Below, piece after piece: positions 1 to 4,875 of a DNA stretch of 6,528 nt. The stretch spans positions 1-6,528 of the forward strand of contig JAHEOB010000306.1 of the NCBI GenBank assembly GCA_018610095.1. The letters run 5' to 3'. The DNA comes from Halothece sp. MAG. Lineage in GTDB: Bacteria > Cyanobacteriota > Cyanobacteriia > Cyanobacteriales > Rubidibacteraceae. Positions within the stretch are counted from its first letter, which is position 1. The number at the start of each line of letters is the position of its first letter. The notes under the pieces are model-generated. The model did not search any database and was not told the DNA's origin. It saw only the letters and a program-made list of their open reading frames with translations. The position numbers and the translations under genes are program-made.

Positions 1-6
1 AGCCAT
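1..6 (-). CDS. Probable start of a divergent gene leaving the left edge (first two codons, Met-Ala)
   Basis: Read on the minus strand, an ATG at 6-4 followed by GCT is preceded by a good Shine-Dalgarno stretch. GGAGAG lies in 13-18 with 6 bases between it and the ATG. A perfect TTGACA is found further upstream at 95-90. All plus-strand frames here close by position 43, so no long plus-strand gene enters from the left, although a short 3' end cannot be excluded. Only two codons are inside the window, so the product cannot be named. That a gene starts here is an inference from the ribosome-binding site, start codon and promoter geometry. Confidence 0.4.
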
Positions 7-68
7 AGGTTTCTCTCCGTTACGATTTAACTTTCTTTATTGATGTTATTAATCATTGATCCTAATTC

Positions 69-95
69 ATCGTATCGGATCGCAAGATATGTCAA
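69..95 (-). promoter_or_regulatory. Candidate promoter for the divergent left-hand gene
   Basis: On the minus strand, TTGACA (95-90) matches the sigma-70 -35 consensus exactly. It is followed 15 bases later by TACGAT (74-69), which matches 4 of 6 positions of the -10 consensus. The spacer is shorter than the ideal 17. Transcription would begin near position 62 and give a leader of about 55 bases before the ATG at position 6. The -35 box is strong and the -10 box is weak. Confidence 0.35.
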
Positions 96-106
96 GAAGG
101 AAACGA

Positions 107-112
107 TATACT
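107..112 (+). promoter_or_regulatory. Candidate -10 element for the ndhA operon
   Basis: TATACT matches 5 of 6 positions of the -10 consensus and is the best such box in the 196 bp before ndhA. No acceptable -35 box lies 16-18 bases upstream, so it would have to be an activator-dependent or -10-only cyanobacterial promoter. The implied leader is about 84 bases. TATAGT at 177-182 is a weaker alternative with a leader of only about 14 bases. The rest of 7-202 holds no gene that I can see. Confidence 0.25.
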
Positions 113-202
113 GGTGGATGAGAAACAAAACTTAACTAAATCAACAGTTTGGACATACCTAATCCGAATTGCTTTCTATAGTGATTTGAATCATATAAAC
201 GC

Positions 203-1321
203 ATGAATTCAGGAATTGATCTCCGAGCAAGTTTTATCGAGTCTCTCCAATCCTTTGGTGTGCCCCCCGGCGCAGCAAAAGCGCTTTGGATGCCCCTACC
301 CATGTTTTTAATGATTATTGGGGCAACCGTTGGAGTATTAGTAACCGTCTGGCTAGAACGGAAAATCTCTGCATCAGTGCAACAACGGATTGGGCCAGAA
401 TATGCCGGACCGTTAGGAGTGCTGCAACCTGTTGCTGATGGGATCAAACTGGTTTTTAAAGAAGATATTGTTCCTGCCAAATCAGATCCTTTCTTGTTTA
501 CCCTTGGCCCGATTTTGGTAGTAATTCCAGTTTTCTTGTCCTATTTGATTATTCCCTTTGGACAAAACATGATCATTACTGATCTGGGGATGGGAATTTT
601 TGTCTGGATTGCCCTGTCTAGTGTTGTTCCCATTGGCTTATTAATGGCAGGTTATGCCTCCAACAATAAATATTCCCTGATTGGGGGACTTAGGGCTGCA
701 GCCCAATCCATTAGCTACGAAATTCCCCTTGCCCTATCAGTGTTAGCAGTTGTGATGATGTCTAATAGCCTCAGCACTATTGAGATTGTGGAACAGCAAG
801 CGGGTTATGGCATTTTGGGATGGAATATTTGGCGACAGCCAGTCGGTTTTCTGATTTTCTGGATTGCTGCCCTAGCAGAATGTGAACGATTACCCTTTGA
901 TTTACCTGAGGCTGAAGAAGAATTGGTTGCCGGGTATCAAACGGAATACTCGGGCATGAAATTTGCTCTATTTTTTCTTGGGTCTTATGTAAACCTTGTC
1001 CTCTCTTCACTATTATTTGCTGTTCTTTATCTCGGGGGATGGGAATTTCCGGTCCCTCTGAGCCAAATGGCTGATTGGTTTGGGGTCAGTCCCAATAATT
1101 CTTGGTTACAACTAGTAACTGCTTCCTTGGGAATTACCATGACCTTACTAAAAGCCTATTTCCTGGTGTTTATTGCCATCTTATTACGTTGGACTGTGCC
1201 ACGGGTTCGCATTGACCAATTATTGGATTTAGGTTGGAAATTCCTTCTCCCGGTTTCTCTAGTGAATTTACTAATTACTGCAGGTTTAAAACTTGCTTTT
1301 CCTTTTGCCTTTGGTGGTTAG
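203..1321 (+). CDS. ndhA: NAD(P)H-quinone oxidoreductase (NDH-1) subunit 1, NdhA
   Basis: This is the NuoH/ND1-family membrane subunit of cyanobacterial NDH-1. It forms much of the quinone-binding cavity where the membrane arm meets the peripheral arm, in the thylakoid membrane. The protein is 372 residues, which is the normal cyanobacterial length. About eight hydrophobic segments are visible, for example near 27-51, 97-118, 128-150, 173-187, 213-225, 252-277, 303-328 and 346-368. Family signatures are present: ERK followed by QQRIGPEYAGP (52-70), the charged quinone-site loop ECERLPFDLPEAEEELVAGY (226-245), and RVRIDQLLDLGWKFLLP near the C-terminus (334-350). The N-terminus MNSGIDL agrees with known cyanobacterial NdhA proteins, which supports the ATG at 203 even though no Shine-Dalgarno sequence is visible. 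It is the first gene of the operon, and ndhI follows after 47 bp. No defects were seen. Confidence 0.98.
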   Translation: MNSGIDLRASFIESLQSFGVPPGAAKALWMPLPMFLMIIGATVGVLVTVWLERKISASVQQRIGPEYAGPLGVLQPVADGIKLVFKEDIVPAKSDPFLFTLGPILVVIPVFLSYLIIPFGQNMIITDLGMGIFVWIALSSVVPIGLLMAGYASNNKYSLIGGLRAAAQSISYEIPLALSVLAVVMMSNSLSTIEIVEQQAGYGILGWNIWRQPVGFLIFWIAALAECERLPFDLPEAEEELVAGYQTEYSGMKFALFFLGSYVNLVLSSLLFAVLYLGGWEFPVPLSQMADWFGVSPNNSWLQLVTASLGITMTLLKAYFLVFIAILLRWTVPRVRIDQLLDLGWKFLLPVSLVNLLITAGLKLAFPFAFGG

Positions 1322-1368
1322 TAAAACCTTGTTGACAACTACGTTTTCGAGAAACAACATTAAGGCTT

Positions 1369-2013
1369 ATGTTTAACATCCTCAAACAAGTCGGTGAATA
1401 TGCAAAAACGTCTTGGCAATCTGCCAAGTATATTGGTCAAGGGTTATCAGTAACTTTTGATCACCTCCGACGTCGTCCAGTCACTATTCAATATCCCTAT
1501 GAAAAACTGATTCCTTCAGAACGGTATCGTGGTCGCATTCACTTTGAATTTGATAAGTGTATTTCTTGCGAAGTTTGTGTTCGTGTTTGTCCCATTAACC
1601 TTCCTGTGGTTGATTGGGAATTTGAAAAAGTTGGCAAGAAAAAACAGAAAAAGCTCAAGCATTACAGTATTGACTTTGGGGTCTGTATTTTCTGTGGTAA
1701 TTGCGTTGAATATTGTCCGACCAATTGTATTTCTTTTACGGAAGATTATGAACTTGCCACTTTTGATCGCCACGAACTGAATTATGATAATGTGGCTATG
1801 GGTCGCATTCCTTACAAAGTGACTCAAGACCCCATGGTTACGCCTCTTAGAGAGTTAGGGTATCTTCCCAAAGGTGTTACTGATCCCCATGATTTACCCG
1901 CCGGTTCTCAACGTGCTGGTCGTCATCCTGAAGATATCCTAGAAGAACTCGAAAGCGAACAAGAAGACGAACAACAACAAGAGGAAACGGAACAACAACC
2001 TAGTCAAAACTAA
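1369..2013 (+). CDS. ndhI: NDH-1 subunit I, NdhI (2x[4Fe-4S] ferredoxin-type protein)
   Basis: This is the NuoI/TYKY-type peripheral-arm subunit. It carries two 4Fe-4S clusters that pass electrons toward plastoquinone; in cyanobacteria the donor is ferredoxin. The cluster ligands are clear: Cys64, 67, 70 and 74 in the first CxxCxxCxxxCP motif, and Cys106, 109, 112 and 116 in the second. An N-terminal amphipathic stretch (about 1-30) fits docking against NdhA and the membrane. The start at ATG 1369 has only a weak AAGG three bases upstream, but the MFNILKQ N-terminus is typical of the family. The oddity is length. At 214 residues it is about 20 longer than the roughly 193 I recall for Synechocystis, because of an acidic, Gln-rich tail from about residue 190. 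There is also a small Lys-rich insertion between the two cluster motifs (about 89-95). The next gene, ndhG, lies 111 bp downstream beyond a hairpin. Confidence 0.98.
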   Translation: MFNILKQVGEYAKTSWQSAKYIGQGLSVTFDHLRRRPVTIQYPYEKLIPSERYRGRIHFEFDKCISCEVCVRVCPINLPVVDWEFEKVGKKKQKKLKHYSIDFGVCIFCGNCVEYCPTNCISFTEDYELATFDRHELNYDNVAMGRIPYKVTQDPMVTPLRELGYLPKGVTDPHDLPAGSQRAGRHPEDILEELESEQEDEQQQEETEQQPSQN

Positions 2014-2020
2014 TAGCATT

Positions 2021-2060
2021 AAGTGAGGGATTAACTAAAAAATGTTACAATCCCTCGCTT
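2021..2060 (+). other. Long intergenic hairpin between ndhI and ndhG
   Basis: The left arm at 2021-2032 (AAGTGAGGGATT) pairs with the right arm at 2049-2060 (AATCCCTCGCTT) over 12 positions with a single T-G wobble. Inside the loop, AAC (2033-2035) can pair with GTT (2044-2046) across a two-base bulge, leaving an 8-base loop. No T-tract follows, so it does not look like a standard intrinsic terminator. As RNA it could be a processing or stability element that sets the ratio of upstream to downstream ndh messages, or a partial attenuator. The structure is seen directly; the role is inferred. Confidence 0.6.
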
Positions 2061-2124
2061 GATAAGTAGTCTAATTGATTGTGTTTATTATCGATTGTTA
2101 GTAAGGAGTTAAGGGAAAATAGCC

Positions 2125-2742
2125 GTGGATTTAGCACAAGGTGTTCAAACTGTCTCATTTATTATCTTAACCATCATGATGTTTTCGGCAGCGTTAGGTG
2201 TGGTTTTACTAAGAAATATTGTCTATTCTGCCTTTTTATTAGGGGCTGTATTTGTTAGTATTTCTGGATTGTATTTATTACTAAATGCGGAATTTGTCGC
2301 TGCTTCTCAGATTTTAGTTTATGTCGGAGCAGTGAACGTATTAATTTTGTTTGCCATTATGTTAGTTAACAAACGAGAAGCATTTCCTGCTACGAGTCGC
2401 AATATATTGCGTAGTGGGGCAACAGCACTCGTTTGTATTGGTTTATTTACTTTACTTGGAACGATGGCAATTTCCACCCCTTGGTCAATGGCTGATCAAA
2501 GTGGCGTTGTTGTTGAAGGGTCAGTTATTAAAATTGGGAAACACTTTTTCAGTGATTTTCTCTTACCCTTTGAATTAGCATCGGTTATGTTATTAATTAC
2601 CATGGTGGGAGCAATTATTCTCGCTCGTCGCGATTTAATCCCAGAAGAAGAAGCTGCGGATTTAAGGGAAACTGATACCTATCAATTACAGGAACGTCCT
2701 CGTGAACTAATTTCAGTTGGTGATAATCAATCAGAAGAATAA
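2125..2742 (+). CDS. ndhG: NAD(P)H-quinone oxidoreductase (NDH-1) subunit 6, NdhG
   Basis: This is the NuoJ/ND6-family membrane subunit of NDH-1, involved in coupling quinone reduction to proton translocation. The protein is 205 residues with five hydrophobic segments near 10-29, 32-53, 57-80, 97-115 and 147-167. The conserved third segment contains YVGAVNVLILF (66-76), the position where NuoJ proteins carry their helix bulge. A hydrophilic, acidic C-terminal tail (about 173-205) follows. The start is GTG at 2125. An in-frame stop at 2110 blocks any upstream extension apart from an ATA codon, and the MDLAQGVQ start matches cyanobacterial NdhG. The Shine-Dalgarno candidates are AAGGAG at 2103-2108, 16 bases away and so too far, and AAGGGA at 2111-2116, 8 bases away and better placed. 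The next gene, ndhE, follows after 13 bp and is surely co-transcribed. Confidence 0.97.
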   Translation: MDLAQGVQTVSFIILTIMMFSAALGVVLLRNIVYSAFLLGAVFVSISGLYLLLNAEFVAASQILVYVGAVNVLILFAIMLVNKREAFPATSRNILRSGATALVCIGLFTLLGTMAISTPWSMADQSGVVVEGSVIKIGKHFFSDFLLPFELASVMLLITMVGAIILARRDLIPEEEAADLRETDTYQLQERPRELISVGDNQSEE

Positions 2743-2744
2743 AT

Positions 2745-2750
2745 AAGGAG
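2745..2750 (+). promoter_or_regulatory. Strong ribosome-binding site of ndhE
   Basis: AAGGAG lies 5 bases before the ATG at 2756, just after the ndhG stop at 2740-2742. It is the clearest Shine-Dalgarno sequence in the operon and fixes the ndhE start. Confidence 0.8.
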
Positions 2751-2755
2751 CAATC

Positions 2756-3067
2756 ATGGAATTACAGTTAGAATATTTTTTAATTCTTGCTGCGGGGTTA
2801 TTTTGTATTGGGATTTATGGATTAGTCACGAGTCGTAATGCGGTTCGAGTATTGATGTCAGTTGAGTTATTACTCAATGCGGTGAATTTAAACTTAATTG
2901 GGTTTTCTAGTTTTATTGACCCTGTAGAGATTAAAGGACAAGTTTTTTCCGTCTTTGTGATTATTGTGGCTGCTGCAGAATCGGCAGTGGGTTTAGCAAT
3001 TGTTTTAGCGATTTATCGTAACCGTAATACGGTGGATATGGAACAATTTAATTTATTGAAGTGGTAA
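2756..3067 (+). CDS. ndhE: NAD(P)H-quinone oxidoreductase (NDH-1) subunit 4L, NdhE
   Basis: This is the NuoK/ND4L-family subunit, a small three-helix protein in the proton-translocating part of the NDH-1 membrane arm. The 103-residue length is typical. Hydrophobic segments lie near 5-24, 30-51 and 63-87. The two functionally important membrane-embedded glutamates of NuoK are in place: Glu37 in SVELLLNAVNLN (E36 in E. coli numbering) and Glu75 in VAAAESAVGLA (E72 in E. coli numbering). The short C-terminus ends in NLLKW. It is the last gene of the cluster and sits 13 bp after ndhG, with a terminator hairpin beginning 18 bp beyond its stop codon. The ndhA-I-G-E order is the standard cyanobacterial and chloroplast arrangement, and I see nothing abnormal in this gene. 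Confidence 0.98.
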   Translation: MELQLEYFLILAAGLFCIGIYGLVTSRNAVRVLMSVELLLNAVNLNLIGFSSFIDPVEIKGQVFSVFVIIVAAAESAVGLAIVLAIYRNRNTVDMEQFNLLKW

Positions 3068-3085
3068 GTAAGTTGTTTGGAATTT

Positions 3086-3116
3086 AAAACAAGGGAACTA
3101 ATCCCTTGTTTTTTTA
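3086..3116 (+). terminator. Intrinsic terminator of the ndhAIGE operon, possibly bidirectional
   Basis: An 11-bp perfect stem, AAAACAAGGGA (3086-3096) pairing with TCCCTTGTTTT (3102-3112), encloses a 5-base loop and runs into a T-tract at 3109-3115. It begins 18 bp after the ndhE stop. The gloB stop codon (3118-3120) on the other strand lies just beyond it. Read from gloB, the same stem is followed by TTTT then AAATT, a weaker but plausible terminator. It probably serves both convergent units. Confidence 0.85.
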
Positions 3117-3117
3117 T

Positions 3118-3891
3118 TTAGAAACGGTCTTTCATACTCCGTAAGCGTCCAAATGTTTTTACGGGATCACGACTTTCAGTGACCGTTTGCAAGTTCTGAT
3201 CTTCCCAACGGAGGAATGGGTTAGTTTGTTTTTCCTGTTCTAGTAGAGAGGGAACCGTTGCTTCTCCTTGCTTACGAGCTCGTTCTACCTCCGCATAACG
3301 TTCCTGCACTACTGGATTGTTGGGTTCAACATTCAAAGCAAACTTATAATTTTTCAGGGTATATTCATGGGCACACCACAGGCGGGTTTGATCGGGTAAG
3401 GCTTTTAGTTTTCCTAAAGACTCCACCATTTGATTAGGAGTGCCTTCAAATAAGCGTCCACAGCCACCGACAAACATGGTATCCCCTGCAAAAAGTTCAC
3501 CAATTTCCGCTTGATCTGTGGGTGGAAAATAATAGGCAATATGACCTTTCGTATGTCCTGGCACAAAAAGAACTTGTGCTGATCGGTTGGCAAAGGTAAC
3601 TGTGTCTCCTTCTTTTAAGAAAACTTCTTGATGGGGAATTCGTCCATTATCTTCAGCACTGCCATAAACCACTGCTTGGGGATAATGCCGTTTTAACTCT
3701 CGATTCCCACCGACATGATCAAAATGATGATGAGTATTGAAAATGGCAACCAGTTCTGCATCTAATTGGTTAAGCAAGTTGAGAACAGGTTTCGCTTCAG
3801 CAGGATCAACCACTGCAGCAATCTTTTGCTGAGGTTCATGTAGAACAAAGATATAGTTGTCGGATAGCGCAGGTAAACGTTGGACTTCCAT
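3118..3891 (-). CDS. gloB: Hydroxyacylglutathione hydrolase (glyoxalase II), GloB
   Basis: This is a cytoplasmic binuclear-metal hydrolase of the metallo-beta-lactamase fold. It hydrolyses S-D-lactoylglutathione to D-lactate and glutathione, the second step of methylglyoxal detoxification. The 257-residue length is normal. The metal-binding motif THHHFDH is at 53-59 (His54, His56, Asp58, His59), followed by GHTKGH with His113, Asp137 in AGDTMF, and His175 in CAHEYT. The glyoxalase II signature GCGRLFEGT is at 143-151. Lys180 and Tyr182 in the LKNYKFA region, plus the C-terminal helical part ending NPFLRW..., fit the substrate-binding domain of the family. The ATG at 3891 is preceded by AGGAGG at 3905-3900 with 8 bases of spacing. 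It lies 21 bp after rpaA on the same strand and has no promoter visible in that gap, so it is probably transcribed with rpaA. A general metallo-beta-lactamase hydrolase is unlikely given the motif set. Confidence 0.95.
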   Translation of the reverse strand: MEVQRLPALSDNYIFVLHEPQQKIAAVVDPAEAKPVLNLLNQLDAELVAIFNTHHHFDHVGGNRELKRHYPQAVVYGSAEDNGRIPHQEVFLKEGDTVTFANRSAQVLFVPGHTKGHIAYYFPPTDQAEIGELFAGDTMFVGGCGRLFEGTPNQMVESLGKLKALPDQTRLWCAHEYTLKNYKFALNVEPNNPVVQERYAEVERARKQGEATVPSLLEQEKQTNPFLRWEDQNLQTVTESRDPVKTFGRLRSMKDRF

Positions 3892-3899
3892 GGTTGCTC

Positions 3900-3905
3900 C
3901 CTCCT
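3900..3905 (-). promoter_or_regulatory. Strong ribosome-binding site of gloB
   Basis: AGGAGG on the minus strand lies 8 bases upstream of the gloB ATG. It is the strongest Shine-Dalgarno sequence in the window and sits inside the 21-bp rpaA-gloB gap. This suggests that gloB is translated independently from a shared message. Confidence 0.8.
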
Positions 3906-3912
3906 GTGGTAT

Positions 3913-4668
3913 TTAAGTCTGTTCATTGAGAGCCGCAGAGTTTTCTGGCTTGCGATTAGTTTCTGCTTGGCTCGGTAATTCTAAACAATAACCTGCTCCA
4001 TATACCGTTTTAATATATTTGGGATGACGTGGTTCAGGTTCTAATTTAGTACGCAAATGGCGAATATGAACACGGATGGTTTCGATATCATCATCGGGAT
4101 CATAACCCCAGACTTCTTTCAAAATGTCGCTTGGAGAAACTGTTTGTCCATGACGTTGCAATAAGCAGTGAAGCAGTTCAAACTCCAAATGCGTTAGTTT
4201 AATCGTTTCCCAAAACCAAATGGCTTCAAACCGTTCTGGAACAAGGGTCAACGGCCCAAAACTTAAGATTTCAGTATATTTAGCTGCCTTGGGAATGCGA
4301 TCGCTGCGACGGAGGAGGGCACGGACGCGGGCTAACATTTCTTCCACTTCAAAAGGTTTGGTGAGATAGTCATCCGCGCCTGCATTTAAACCTTGTACTT
4401 TATCTTGGGTTTGACCAAGAGCGGTCAGCATCAAGATAGGAATATCGGTGGTGCGTTCGTCACGACGTAAGCGTTGACAAATGGTAAAACCATCTACCCG
4501 AGGCAGCATGATATCAAGCATAATAAGGTCGGGTTGGAGTTGAACCGCTAAAGCTTGACCTTTAACGCCATCATTTACGGATTCAACCGTATAGCCTGCC
4601 ATTTCTAGGTTAATGGAGACTAGTTCGCAAATGGCTGGGTCATCGTCAATTACAAGGATTCGAGGCAT
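3913..4668 (-). CDS. rpaA: OmpR-family response regulator, RpaA type
   Basis: This is a two-domain DNA-binding response regulator. The receiver domain (about 1-120) has the acidic pocket Asp8-Asp9-Asp10, phospho-acceptor Asp52 in MLDIMLPRVDGF, Thr82 and Lys104 in the TKPF motif. An OmpR/PhoB winged-helix domain follows (about 134-232), with the recognition helix near ETIRVHIRHLRTKLE and ending KTVYGAGYCLE. The stretches GQALAVQL, LPRVDGF, CQRLRRDERT, ADDYLTKPFEVEEMLARVRALLRR and LTHLEFELLHCLLQRHGQTV agree with my recollection of cyanobacterial RpaA, rather than RpaB or NblR. RpaA, phosphorylated by the kinase SasA, drives circadian output and also affects photosystem state. The length of 251 matches the roughly 249 in Synechococcus elongatus, with one residue fewer at the N-terminus. 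The tail after 233 is polar and poorly conserved. The ATG at 4668 has no clear Shine-Dalgarno sequence. It is transcribed ahead of gloB. Confidence 0.9.
   Translation of the reverse strand: MPRILVIDDDPAICELVSINLEMAGYTVESVNDGVKGQALAVQLQPDLIMLDIMLPRVDGFTICQRLRRDERTTDIPILMLTALGQTQDKVQGLNAGADDYLTKPFEVEEMLARVRALLRRSDRIPKAAKYTEILSFGPLTLVPERFEAIWFWETIKLTHLEFELLHCLLQRHGQTVSPSDILKEVWGYDPDDDIETIRVHIRHLRTKLEPEPRHPKYIKTVYGAGYCLELPSQAETNRKPENSAALNEQT
4297..4304. repeat. HIP1 octamer palindrome (GCGATCGC)
   Basis: One exact copy of the highly iterated palindrome of cyanobacterial genomes lies within rpaA. One-mismatch versions keeping the CGATCG core occur at 4930-4937, 6145-6152, 6496-6503 and 6519-6526. 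This supports a cyanobacterial origin; no local function is implied. Confidence 0.85.
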
Positions 4669-4675
4669 GATTACG

Positions 4676-4689
4676 ATAGCGTTTGCTAT
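4676..4689 (-). promoter_or_regulatory. Small hairpin in the rpaA leader
   Basis: ATAGC (4676-4680) and GCTAT (4685-4689) form a perfect 5-bp inverted repeat around a 4-base loop. It ends 7 bases from the rpaA ATG, in the place where a ribosome-binding site would be expected. In the transcript it could limit ribosome access, or the DNA dyad could be a protein site. The symmetry is seen directly; the role is inferred and the stem is short. Confidence 0.35.
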
Positions 4690-4749
4690 AGTTTTCTTTA
4701 GAATTTTACAAGATAGGTAAATAAAAGATTAAGATTCTTTTGTTTGTTG

Positions 4750-4755
4750 ATTATA
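4750..4755 (-). promoter_or_regulatory. Candidate -10 box of the rpaA-gloB unit
   Basis: On the minus strand a perfect TATAAT is read from 4755 to 4750. No good -35 box lies 16-18 bases upstream, where only A-rich sequence is present, so an activator-dependent promoter is likely. Transcription would start near 4743 and give a leader of about 75 bases. It lies within about 6 bp of the divergent hydrolase promoter, so the two could influence each other. Confidence 0.5.
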
Positions 4756-4760
4756 TGTGT

Positions 4761-4788
4761 TTGACTTCCATCCTTTTTGACTTATAAC
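4761..4788 (+). promoter_or_regulatory. Candidate sigma-70 promoter of the YheT-like hydrolase gene
   Basis: TTGACT (4761-4766) and TATAAC (4783-4788) are separated by 16 bp, and each matches the consensus at 5 of 6 positions. The predicted start near 4795 gives a leader of about 80 bases. TTGACTT occurs twice, at 4761-4767 and 4777-4783. A second TATAAC at 4845-4850 lacks a partner -35 box. Confidence 0.5.
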
Positions 4789-4875
4789 GATTTCGTGAAG
4801 AAATCCAAATCTAAATTTGCCTAATTTAACAAATTTTTAAGAATTATAACGAATCATGGGTCTTTGTTACTAGTG

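Noticed and set aside
1332..1360. TTGACA in the ndhA-ndhI gap as an internal promoter
   Set aside because: The box at the right distance, CAACAT (1355-1360), is a poor -10 match and the start would fall almost on the ndhI ATG. Chance occurrence is more likely.
1516..1827. Minus-strand open frame of about 100 codons antisense to ndhI
   Set aside because: It lies wholly inside the conserved ndhI coding region, has no recognisable motif or ribosome-binding site, and is a shadow of the sense gene. The same applies to open frames at 136-480 and 777-1010 (minus, over ndhA), 1529-1780 (plus, over ndhI) and 5310-5495 (plus, inside the hydrolase).
4723..4741. AAAAGA / TCTTTT inverted repeat in the rpaA leader as a regulatory hairpin
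   Set aside because: It is a 6-bp stem of mostly A-T pairs with a 7-base loop, too weak to support without conservation data.
4813..4836. Inverted repeat AAATTTG / CAAATTT in the hydrolase leader
   Set aside because: The arms are nearly all A and T in an AT-rich region with a 10-base loop, so it is weak as RNA and likely to arise by chance.
4856..4873. Five-codon open frame (ATG to TAG) just before the hydrolase ATG, as a regulatory leader peptide
   Set aside because: It lacks a Shine-Dalgarno sequence, repeated regulatory codons and any attenuator pair. Such tiny frames are expected by chance.
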